In this document: positions 1 through 5,230 of the stretch, piece by piece
How the letters are laid out: every line of letters begins with the position of its first letter
Position numbering within the stretch: the first letter of the stretch is position 1
NCBI GenBank assembly: GCA_029879825.1
Contig: JAOUPL010000081.1
Location: forward strand, 1 to 5,441
From: Candidatus Bathyarchaeota archaeon
GTDB lineage: Archaea > Thermoproteota > Bathyarchaeia > Bathyarchaeales > Bathyarchaeaceae
Direction of reading: 5' to 3'
Length of the DNA stretch: 5,441 bases
Program-made: the position numbers and the translations under genes
The notes under the pieces: model-generated
The model's database searches: none
Seen by the model: only the letters and a program-made list of their open reading frames with translations
What the model was told of the DNA's origin: nothing

Positions 1-404
1 GTCAAGTTCACTTTCGTCTTCTTAACTTTGTTTAGAACCAGTTCTCCAAGCTTGCGTTCCAGTTCGACACCGATAAGGTGAGGAGTAGCACCCCTTATCC
101 TTCTCACTCGAGCAGCGAAACTTTCGCCATGTTCAATGAAGCCTTCTAGAGATGCCGAACGCATGTTCTCTAGAATCTCGGCTAGGACGGCGTCGCAACT
201 GAATAACTCCAAACAACAAACTCGCGTCATAGCAGACCTAGACCCAACGGATTCTACGCTGTCAACATTAGCCTCAACACGCAGAACTTGGGTCAACTCC
301 TCCAAGACTGTATATGTATGGCCTTCAACCTCTAGTATGGATTTCAACTCGGAAAACGGTAGGGTTGGATGTTCGCCTGAAAGCAGAAAGAAAAGCTTGG
401 CCAC
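1..404 (-). CDS. Partial N-terminus of Trm-G10/TRM11-like tRNA (guanine-N2) methyltransferase with THUMP domain
   Basis: The minus strand is open from a GTG at 404 to the window edge, giving 134 codons without a stop; the C-terminal methyltransferase domain lies outside. The protein begins AKLFFLLSGEHPTLPFSELK (after the start residue), the usual opening of the archaeal family that dimethylates guanosine 10 of tRNA. It continues into a THUMP-like RNA-binding region around residues 80-134, with the GESFAARVRRI stretch at 93-103 and a following helix ERKLGELVL at 116-124. THUMP positions tRNA for the Rossmann-fold catalytic domain, which would bind S-adenosylmethionine and carry a D/NPPY motif; neither can be checked here. 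GTG is the first start after an in-frame TAA and has a well-placed ribosome binding site. The gene follows prs by 11 nt in the same operon. Family assignment rests on N-terminal similarity from memory. A different THUMP methyltransferase is the main alternative. Confidence 0.8.
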   Translation of the reverse strand, partial: MAKLFFLLSGEHPTLPFSELKSILEVEGHTYTVLEELTQVLRVEANVDSVESVGSRSAMTRVCCLELFSCDAVLAEILENMRSASLEGFIEHGESFAARVRRIRGATPHLIGVELERKLGELVLNKVKKTKVNL

Positions 405-412
405 CCTTTAGA

Positions 413-417
413 CTCCT
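413..417 (-). promoter_or_regulatory. Ribosome binding site of the tRNA methyltransferase gene, overlapping the prs stop codon
   Basis: AGGAG reads on the minus strand with 8 nt to the GTG at 404. Its first two bases are part of the TAG stop of prs, so a ribosome terminating on prs sits over the start signal of the next gene. This supports both the GTG start and translational coupling. Confidence 0.6.
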
Positions 418-1288
418 AGTTGGCTAGGGCTTCTGCAATTAATGGAGCAACCGAAACCACGCTCACGGGGCTGGGAACGCAGTCGGTGCCAACGATTTCT
501 TCGGCTCCGCCTTGCATAATCTTCCTTCGCGCTTCGCCGACTAGTAATGGATGGGAACAAGCGGCGTAAACTCTCTTTGCTCCTTGCATCTTCAAAATTT
601 TTACCGCGGCGGCTATGGTTCCCCCTGTGCTAATAATATCATCGAAAACGATCACATCCCTTCCTTCAACGTTAAATTTTTTCTCTTCCACTCTAATCTC
701 TCCTGTCAAACGATCTCTCTCCTTCCGCAGCCAACCGCATCCCCCGTCAAGAACCCGGTCAGCCTCCTTCGCCAGCTCCAATGCACCCTTATCCGGAGCA
801 AGTGAAAACGCTCCAGCCAATCCCTTCTTCTTGAAATGTTCTGCCAGCAAAGTTATGGCTGAGAGGTTTTCCGCTGGGATGCGGAATTTCTTTAAAATGC
901 CTTCTTTATGAATGTTTACGGTTAAGAAGCGGTTAGTTCCAGATGCCTCCATAAGTCTGATGAAGGTTTCGATGCTAATTGCTTCGCCTGGCAGAAACCG
1001 CTTGTCTTGTCTGGCATAAGCCAGATAAGGGACTACGGCTGTCACCCTCTCGGCGCCTAAATCCTTTGCCGCATCAACCATCAAAAAGAGTTGCATTATA
1101 TGCGCGTCTTGTGGCGGTCCGGTGGTCTGAACGATCACTACTTCTTTGCCCTTCACGTCACCGTCAAGTCGAAGATAGGACTCTCCGTCGGGAAAGGTCT
1201 TGACAATGACGGAAACAATCTTTGACTTCAGCATGTCAGCGACTTTTCGACCTAAATCTTGAGACGCTGGACCTAGAACCACTATCAC
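416..1288 (-). CDS. prs: Ribose-phosphate pyrophosphokinase (PRPP synthetase)
   Basis: This cytosolic enzyme transfers pyrophosphate from ATP to ribose 5-phosphate, making PRPP for purine, pyrimidine, histidine and NAD synthesis. The 290 residues match the short archaeal form. Visible landmarks are FPDGE (32-36), the ATP-binding YARQDKR segment (91-97), the metal-binding His in NIH (125-127), APDKGA with its Asp (164-169), a flexible-loop pair K189/R191 in RKERDR that aligns with the catalytic Lys/Arg of Bacillus Prs, and the PRPP loop VFDDIISTGGT (214-224). The residue two before the metal His is Asn where many homologues have Asp, a small deviation. The start is GTG and overlaps the upstream HMG-CoA reductase stop by four bases (GTGA). 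Only a weak purine-rich AAGGGA precedes it, so initiation probably depends on termination-reinitiation from the upstream gene. The function is secure; the exact oligomeric and allosteric type is not visible. Confidence 0.96.
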   Translation of the reverse strand: MIVVLGPASQDLGRKVADMLKSKIVSVIVKTFPDGESYLRLDGDVKGKEVVIVQTTGPPQDAHIMQLFLMVDAAKDLGAERVTAVVPYLAYARQDKRFLPGEAISIETFIRLMEASGTNRFLTVNIHKEGILKKFRIPAENLSAITLLAEHFKKKGLAGAFSLAPDKGALELAKEADRVLDGGCGWLRKERDRLTGEIRVEEKKFNVEGRDVIVFDDIISTGGTIAAAVKILKMQGAKRVYAACSHPLLVGEARRKIMQGGAEEIVGTDCVPSPVSVVSVAPLIAEALAN

Positions 1289-2562
1289 GGTTTTTCCCTT
1301 TTCTTATACTCTTCTATCAGTTCCTTTGCTCTATCCAATCTCACTTTACGTTCTTCAACCATCTTTTCAACAATTAAATCGATCAGGTCTCCAGTGGCTC
1401 CAGCCGTGATCGCAATGTTTCGAGCATGCAGAGACATATGCCCTCTTTGTATGCCCTCGTGAGCTAACGCTCTCAACGCGCCAAGATTTTGAGCCAAACC
1501 CACAGCAGCCATCACTTCCCCAAGCTCATTGGCGGTTTTTACGCCTAGAATCCTCAAGTTTACTTTAGCCACCGGATGCACCTTTGTGGCTCCACCTATG
1601 ATTCCAACAGCCATCGGCAGTTCAATTGAACCTACTAAGTCTCCGTCCTTGTTTTTCTCCCAAACCGTCAGCGGGCCGTAATGGCCTGATCTAGCAGCGT
1701 AGGCGTGGGCTCCTGCTTCTACGGCGCGGTGGTCGTTGCCCGTGGCTATTACAACTCCGATTATCCCATTAAGGATACCTTTGTTGTGGGTTGCTGCTCT
1801 GAAAGGATCAGCAGCCGCAAATCTATATGCCTCAACTATGCCGTTGACAACTTCCTCTCCACCTACCTCTTCCTTTGCTATGATGGCCCAAGCCCGCGCC
1901 AACCGTTTGACAGCCAGATTGGAGATTATCCTCATGTACACTTTGCCGTGAGTTATTCTCTCAATCATGGGGGCAACAGCCTCAGCCATGGAGTTCACAG
2001 CGTTGGCGCCCATGGCGTCTCTGCAGTCGACATAAAGCTCGGTGATGACCATGGGTCCACTGCTGGTCTCGATCACTTTCACCTCTAGATCTTTAGCGCC
2101 TCCTCCCACCGAAACCAGCATGGGATCCTGCTCATCTGCTTTCTTTATAATCTCGTTTTTCGCTGCTAGAATCGCCATTTTTGCTCCGTAGGGGTCTCTT
2201 ATGCCCACAACTTGGATTTGTCCAATCATGATAGGTTCGGTGCTGCTTGTGAAGAATCCTCCCCTTGATCTAGCCATCTTTGCAGCGTAGCTGGCTGCAG
2301 CAACAACTGATGGCTCTTCGATTGCCATAGGTATCAGATAGTCTCTTCCATTGATGAGAAAATTCACAGCGATCCCCAGAGGGATAGGGATTGCCCCGAC
2401 AACGTTTTCAATCATGCGGTCGGCTAATTCCATCTTTAAGGAACCAGTTGACTGAAGAACCTCGATTTCTTCGTCGGTTAGACCCGCAAACTCCTTAACG
2501 ATTTGCACTCTTTCTTCAGGAGTTAATCTATAAAAACCTGATAATTCGGATGTTTTACTCAT
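1285..2562 (-). CDS. mvaA: Hydroxymethylglutaryl-CoA reductase, class II
   Basis: The enzyme interconverts HMG-CoA and mevalonate with a nicotinamide cofactor; in an archaeon this is the committed step to isoprenoid membrane lipids. The sequence follows the class II enzyme of Pseudomonas mevalonii almost throughout. With the start chosen here (425 residues, against 428), landmarks are ENVVG (52-56), EEPSVVAAAS with catalytic Glu83, DAMGAN (182-187), THNKGI with Lys261, GND with Asp277 and QRGHMSLH with His375. Asp146, which blocks NADPH in the Pseudomonas enzyme, is kept, suggesting NADH preference. An upstream in-frame ATG at 2610 would add 16 acidic residues. It lacks a ribosome binding site, whereas the ATG at 2562 has GAGGA at 10 nt and brings Glu83 and Asp146 to the same numbers as in Pseudomonas. 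The gene is first in the HMGR-prs-methyltransferase operon. Class II enzymes are the minority form in archaea and are usually explained by transfer from bacteria. Confidence 0.96.
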   Translation of the reverse strand: MSKTSELSGFYRLTPEERVQIVKEFAGLTDEEIEVLQSTGSLKMELADRMIENVVGAIPIPLGIAVNFLINGRDYLIPMAIEEPSVVAAASYAAKMARSRGGFFTSSTEPIMIGQIQVVGIRDPYGAKMAILAAKNEIIKKADEQDPMLVSVGGGAKDLEVKVIETSSGPMVITELYVDCRDAMGANAVNSMAEAVAPMIERITHGKVYMRIISNLAVKRLARAWAIIAKEEVGGEEVVNGIVEAYRFAAADPFRAATHNKGILNGIIGVVIATGNDHRAVEAGAHAYAARSGHYGPLTVWEKNKDGDLVGSIELPMAVGIIGGATKVHPVAKVNLRILGVKTANELGEVMAAVGLAQNLGALRALAHEGIQRGHMSLHARNIAITAGATGDLIDLIVEKMVEERKVRLDRAKELIEEYKKREKP

Positions 2563-2572
2563 AACAACATCT

Positions 2573-2577
2573 TCCTC
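2573..2577 (-). promoter_or_regulatory. Ribosome binding site deciding the HMG-CoA reductase start
   Basis: GAGGA on the minus strand ends 10 nt before the ATG at 2562. The alternative upstream ATG at 2610 is preceded by an A/T-rich stretch with no Shine-Dalgarno match, so the downstream start is favoured. Confidence 0.5.
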
Positions 2578-2658
2578 ATCAACATCCAATTTACTAGGTC
2601 TGAATCGCATATGAATTTAACTGCATTAAAGCAACAGCGTTGTCTTCTACGATCTTCC

Positions 2659-2719
2659 GGCATAAATCGGATATATATCTCTTGAATACCCGCGCGCGCC
2701 TTATGCCACAAAAAGGCAT
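2659..2719. repeat. Three GGCAT-core repeats in mixed orientation across the divergent promoter region
   Basis: GGCATAA (2659-2665) is matched by its exact inverse TTATGCC (2701-2707), and the core recurs as GGCAT (2715-2719). The second and third copies could also form a 5-bp hairpin with a 7-nt loop. The outer pair brackets the minus-strand TATA candidate and a (CG)4 alternating tract at 2691-2698. The arrangement would suit a DNA-binding regulator, but the repeats are short and chance is not excluded. Confidence 0.3.
2670..2679 (-). promoter_or_regulatory. TATA-box candidate for the HMGR-prs operon
   Basis: GATATATATC reads identically on both strands and is preceded on the minus strand by TCAAGA, a weak purine-rich BRE-like stretch. 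With usual archaeal spacing of about 25-30 nt, transcription would begin near 2645-2650, leaving a leader of roughly 85 nt to the ATG at 2562 or about 37 nt to the ATG at 2610. Because the element is symmetric, polarity is inferred from the gene order. A second, weaker A/T element (GATTTAT on the minus strand, 2664-2670) adjoins it. Confidence 0.45.
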
Positions 2720-2721
2720 GA

Positions 2722-2732
2722 GAAACGTATAT
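2722..2732 (+). promoter_or_regulatory. BRE/TATA-box candidate for the regulator-amrS operon
   Basis: GAAAC followed at once by GTATAT resembles an archaeal BRE plus TATA element. Initiation would fall near 2755-2760, giving a leader of under 20 nt with no clear Shine-Dalgarno match before the ATG at 2775. An alternative TATA-like AGTATAAC at 2744-2751 lies exactly at -31 to -24 from that ATG and would give a leaderless transcript. Confidence 0.45.
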
Positions 2733-2738
2733 CCTTCC

Positions 2739-2756
2739 ATACTAGTATAACAGTAT
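2739..2756. promoter_or_regulatory. Palindromic operator candidate upstream of the winged-helix regulator
   Basis: ATACTAGTAT (2739-2748) is a perfect 10-bp palindrome, and its AGTAT half-site recurs at 2752-2756, eight bases further on. It sits between the BRE/TATA candidate and the expected transcription start, where a bound dimer would block initiation. Dimeric winged-helix proteins of the ArsR type usually bind such A/T-rich dyads, so autoregulation by the adjacent gene product is a reasonable inference. There is no direct evidence of binding. Confidence 0.35.
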
Positions 2757-2774
2757 AGAGCTCGTGGCGTGTTT

Positions 2775-3062
2775 ATGAACGCAAGGAAGTTAAACTGCCA
2801 CAAAATATGTGAGGCTTTAAGTCTCCCCGCCAGAGTGCGCATACTCCAGGAACTAATAAAGGCCTACCCAAATAGATTGACAATCTCCAAACTCCAAGAA
2901 ATAACTTCGGAACCACGTATGACGATATGGTTCCACATCAACAAGCTCAGAGAATCGAATCTAGTCGAGTTGGATGGATCCAAGAGGGGTTTCAGGGCTG
3001 CGACAAGAGATTTAACAATAAGGTTGAACGGTAACGGAATACACTTGGAGGAGACGGAGTAA
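2775..3062 (+). CDS. ArsR-like winged-helix transcriptional regulator
   Basis: This small DNA-binding protein of 95 residues is little more than one winged helix-turn-helix domain. A first helix with the ArsR-style signature LSLPARVRILQEL spans 15-27, helix 2 is LTISKLQEIT (35-44), the recognition helix runs through TIWFHINKLRESNLVEL (50-66) and the wing is DGSKRGFRAATRDLTIRL (67-84). No ArsR metal-binding CxC is present in the recognition region; the only cysteines are C8 and C12, so a metal-sensing role is not supported, though a thiol or cluster role for these two is possible. A GTG at 2769 would add two residues. I chose ATG 2775, which has no Shine-Dalgarno and may be leaderless. The stop is 1 nt before amrS, so it is probably the local regulator of the two radical SAM genes. 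Its ligand is unknown. Confidence 0.85.
   Translation: MNARKLNCHKICEALSLPARVRILQELIKAYPNRLTISKLQEITSEPRMTIWFHINKLRESNLVELDGSKRGFRAATRDLTIRLNGNGIHLEETE
3047..3053 (+). promoter_or_regulatory. Ribosome binding site of amrS inside the regulator gene
   Basis: GGAGGAG lies in the last codons of the regulator gene, 10 nt before the ATG at 3064; a second GGAG at 3056-3059 is closer. This fixes the amrS start and allows coupled translation. Confidence 0.55.
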
Positions 3063-3063
3063 A

Positions 3064-4113
3064 ATGAAGGAAGCCATGCTTTACGAACAGTTGCCGGAAA
3101 ATAAAGTGAAATGCAACCTTTGCGGAAGAAGGTGCACTATACCAGAAGGGTCAGCAGGATTCTGCTTGGTAAGGAAAAACGAGAAGGGCGAACTCTATTC
3201 CCTAGTCTACGGGAAAGCTTGTTCCGCCTGCGTAGACCCCATAACCAAGAAACCTCTCTCTCACTTCCACCCCGGCTCGCTTGTCATGTCCATAGCCACA
3301 GTCGGGTGCAACTTCCGCTGCCGCTTCTGCGACAACTGGGCGATAAGTCAGGAAAAGAATATTAAGGGATACACCTTTCCTCCAGAGAAGGTTGTAGAAG
3401 CCACTAAAGAAAATGCCTGCCAAGGGATAAGCTACACCTACACGGAACCAACAATCTTCTTCGAGTACGCTTACGACACAGCAACGCTGGCCCATAAACA
3501 AGGATTCTTCAACACCTTCGTAACCAACGGATACATGACACCGGAAGCAGTTCAAACGATAGCGTCGGTATTAGACGCCGCTACGGTTGATTTTAAGGGT
3601 GGAGGAGATGCGGAGTTCTACAAGAAGTTCTCGGCGGTTCCCTCGGTTGAACCAATTTATGAATCTCTGAGGGAAACGAAGAGGCATCACATACACGTGG
3701 AGGTAACTAACTTGGTGATTCCTAAGATTGGAGATTCCATGGAGAGAATTCGTGAACTCGCCGCGTGGATAAAGGATAACCTTGGAGAGGATACGCCGTT
3801 TCATCTGTTGCGGTTTCATCCGAATTTTCAAGTAACGGACATCCCGTCAACTCCGTTGAAAACGCTGGAGCAGGCTTGCGAAGTGTCCAACGAGGTGGGG
3901 TTAAACTATGTTTACATGGGGAATGTTCCGGGGCATCGTTACGAAAACACCTACTGCCCCAATTGCCGAGAGCTGCTGGTCAAGCGTTTCGGTTTCGAGA
4001 TCGAGAAGTGGCGCCTAACCAAGGACATGCGTTGTCCAGCTTGTGGACACACCATTGCCATTAAGGGTCAATTTAATTCAGGCGGTTTCTCTTATCCCTA
4101 CACATTAATCTAG
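3064..4113 (+). CDS. amrS: AmmeMemoRadiSam system radical SAM enzyme
   Basis: This radical SAM protein belongs to the family named for co-occurrence with AMMECR1 and Memo proteins; its substrate is not known to me. The 349 residues contain an N-terminal cysteine module (C17, C20, C24, C34), a CSACVDP segment (53-59) followed by KKPLSHFHPG (62-71), the 4Fe-4S/SAM motif CNFRCRFC (82-89) followed by DNWAISQ, and the family motif YTYTEPTIFFEYAYD (124-138). The barrel ends at MGNVPGHRYENTYC (285-298). Two CxxC knuckles, CPNC (298-301) and CPAC (324-327), close the protein and may form a zinc ribbon or a rubredoxin-like site. Older annotation would call it a pyruvate-formate-lyase activating enzyme, but no glycyl radical enzyme is nearby. 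It is 1 nt after the regulator and 25 nt before a second radical SAM gene. Neither AMMECR1 nor Memo is in the window. The family is secure; the reaction is unknown. Confidence 0.93.
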   Translation: MKEAMLYEQLPENKVKCNLCGRRCTIPEGSAGFCLVRKNEKGELYSLVYGKACSACVDPITKKPLSHFHPGSLVMSIATVGCNFRCRFCDNWAISQEKNIKGYTFPPEKVVEATKENACQGISYTYTEPTIFFEYAYDTATLAHKQGFFNTFVTNGYMTPEAVQTIASVLDAATVDFKGGGDAEFYKKFSAVPSVEPIYESLRETKRHHIHVEVTNLVIPKIGDSMERIRELAAWIKDNLGEDTPFHLLRFHPNFQVTDIPSTPLKTLEQACEVSNEVGLNYVYMGNVPGHRYENTYCPNCRELLVKRFGFEIEKWRLTKDMRCPACGHTIAIKGQFNSGGFSYPYTLI

Positions 4114-4125
4114 ACGCATTCTTTT

Positions 4126-4132
4126 GAGGTGA
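4126..4132 (+). promoter_or_regulatory. Strong ribosome binding site of the second radical SAM gene
   Basis: GAGGTGA is complementary to the archaeal 16S rRNA 3' end and lies 6 nt before the ATG at 4139. It occupies most of the 25-nt gap after amrS and supports including the unusual N-terminal extension in the protein. Confidence 0.7.
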
Positions 4133-4138
4133 GTAGGT

Positions 4139-5230
4139 ATGTGGGCGATCTGGAGACCTGACGCAAGGGCTGTTTTGAGGGATAAAAAGGCTCGAGCGAG
4201 TTTGTCAAGATACTTTGATGTTATGGACAACGACAAGCCAGCCAGGTTTCTAATCGCCAAAAAATTGCCCGCTAACTTCAACAATAATAGTTCACTCACA
4301 AAGTTGTGGAAGATCCATGATCAGCTCACCGAAGAATTTTACCCTCTTGAAAAGGAGGTTGATTCTCGTCAAAAGCGCCTAGAAGAATTGGATGCCCCAG
4401 AAAAATCTTATCTCGATCTAAAGATCGAGATAGCCAGTCGCATTCTTAAGATATGTCACTTCTGTACTCGACGGTGTGGTTTCAACAGGCTTAATGGAGA
4501 GTTGGGATACTGCAAGTGCGGAACCCAGATCACGGTTTCGACGATTTTTGAGCACATGGGCGAGGAACCCGAACTGGTTCCCTCTGGAACCATATTCACG
4601 ATAGGTTGCACCCTAAGGTGTCTTCACTGCCAAAACTGGACCATATCCCAATGGATCGAGAAAGGAGATATTTTCTCGCCTGAGCAGTTGGCTAGGTCTG
4701 TGGAACGCCTACGTAGAGGTGGATGCAGGAATGTTAACTTGGTCGGTGGAGAACCTACGCCTTGGCTTCAGCAGTGGCTTGAAACCTTCAAACACGTGGA
4801 TGTGAACGTTCCGGTGGTTTGGAACTCCAACTCCTACTACAGCGAAGAAACAGCAAAACTTCTCGCCGGATTCGTGGATGTATATCTCCTCGACTTCAAG
4901 TACGGGTCTAATGAATGTGCTAAGAAGATTTCTGACGCGCCCGACTACTGGGAAGCCTGCACCCGAAACCATTTGTACGCCAAAAAATACGGAGAACTCA
5001 TAATCCGTGTCCTAGTCCTACCCGAACACCTAGGGTGCTGCACAAAGAATATTTTGAACTGGATCGCCCAAAACCTTGGAACTTGGATTCGCACAAACGT
5101 GATGTTTCAATACCACCCTGAGTGGAGAGCCCACGAAATATCGGAGCTTCGAAGGAGACTTACAGGAAGGGAGAGGGAAAGAGCCATCGAACTGGCTAAA
5201 GAGGCAGGTTTAACTAACTTTATAACATAA
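4139..5230 (+). CDS. PflX-like (COG1313) radical SAM protein with N-terminal extension
   Basis: The conserved part starts near residue 100 with a cysteine module CHFCTRRC (106-113) and GYCKCG (124-128). It is followed by GEEPELVPSGTIF (141-153), the radical SAM motif CTLRCLHC (157-164) then QNWTISQ, GGEPTP (203-208), YLLDFKYG (249-256), VLPEHLGCCTKNILNWIAQNLG (from 293) and QYHPEWRAHE (324-333). These are features of the uncharacterised PflX group, whose members reductively cleave S-adenosylmethionine in a still undefined reaction. Residues 1-100 are an added region, mostly predicted-helical and charged, with LSRYFDVMDNDKPARFLIAKKLP at 22-44 broken by an Asn-rich turn (47-50); I do not recognise it. 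The ATG has a strong Shine-Dalgarno, so the extension is probably translated. The gene is the last of the regulator-amrS operon. Its cysteine module resembles that of AmrS, suggesting a related pair. The family call is firm and the function unknown. Confidence 0.88.
   Translation: MWAIWRPDARAVLRDKKARASLSRYFDVMDNDKPARFLIAKKLPANFNNNSSLTKLWKIHDQLTEEFYPLEKEVDSRQKRLEELDAPEKSYLDLKIEIASRILKICHFCTRRCGFNRLNGELGYCKCGTQITVSTIFEHMGEEPELVPSGTIFTIGCTLRCLHCQNWTISQWIEKGDIFSPEQLARSVERLRRGGCRNVNLVGGEPTPWLQQWLETFKHVDVNVPVVWNSNSYYSEETAKLLAGFVDVYLLDFKYGSNECAKKISDAPDYWEACTRNHLYAKKYGELIIRVLVLPEHLGCCTKNILNWIAQNLGTWIRTNVMFQYHPEWRAHEISELRRRLTGRERERAIELAKEAGLTNFIT
4409..4432. repeat. Perfect 11-bp inverted repeat inside the PflX-like gene
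   Basis: TATCTCGATCT (4409-4419) and its exact inverse AGATCGAGATA (4422-4432) are separated by two bases, and a T-G wobble could extend the stem by one pair. The repeat encodes residues 91-98, exactly between the N-terminal extension and the cysteine module. As RNA it would form a hairpin of about 10 bp with a 4-nt loop; as DNA it could be a dyad site. No T-run follows, so it is not a classical intrinsic terminator. Confidence 0.8.

Noticed and set aside
136..411. Plus-strand open frame of 91 codons opposite the methyltransferase gene
   Set aside because: It is Ser/Arg/Thr-rich with no family resemblance, while the opposite strand encodes a recognisable THUMP protein with a ribosome binding site.
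1705..2088. Plus-strand open frame of 127 codons inside HMG-CoA reductase
   Set aside because: It is antisense to a densely conserved enzyme, has no ribosome binding site and no recognisable motifs.
2594..2842. Minus-strand open frame of 82 codons across the divergent promoters
   Set aside because: It overlaps promoter elements and the regulator gene on the other strand, and its composition does not look like protein. It would also overlap the HMGR 5' end.
3064..4113. Annotation as pyruvate-formate-lyase activating enzyme
   Set aside because: The YTYTEPT motif, CSACVDP segment and C-terminal CxxC pairs fit AmrS, and no glycyl radical enzyme is nearby.
4409..4432. Intrinsic terminator reading of the internal inverted repeat
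   Set aside because: It lies mid-gene and no T-run follows on either strand within a suitable distance.
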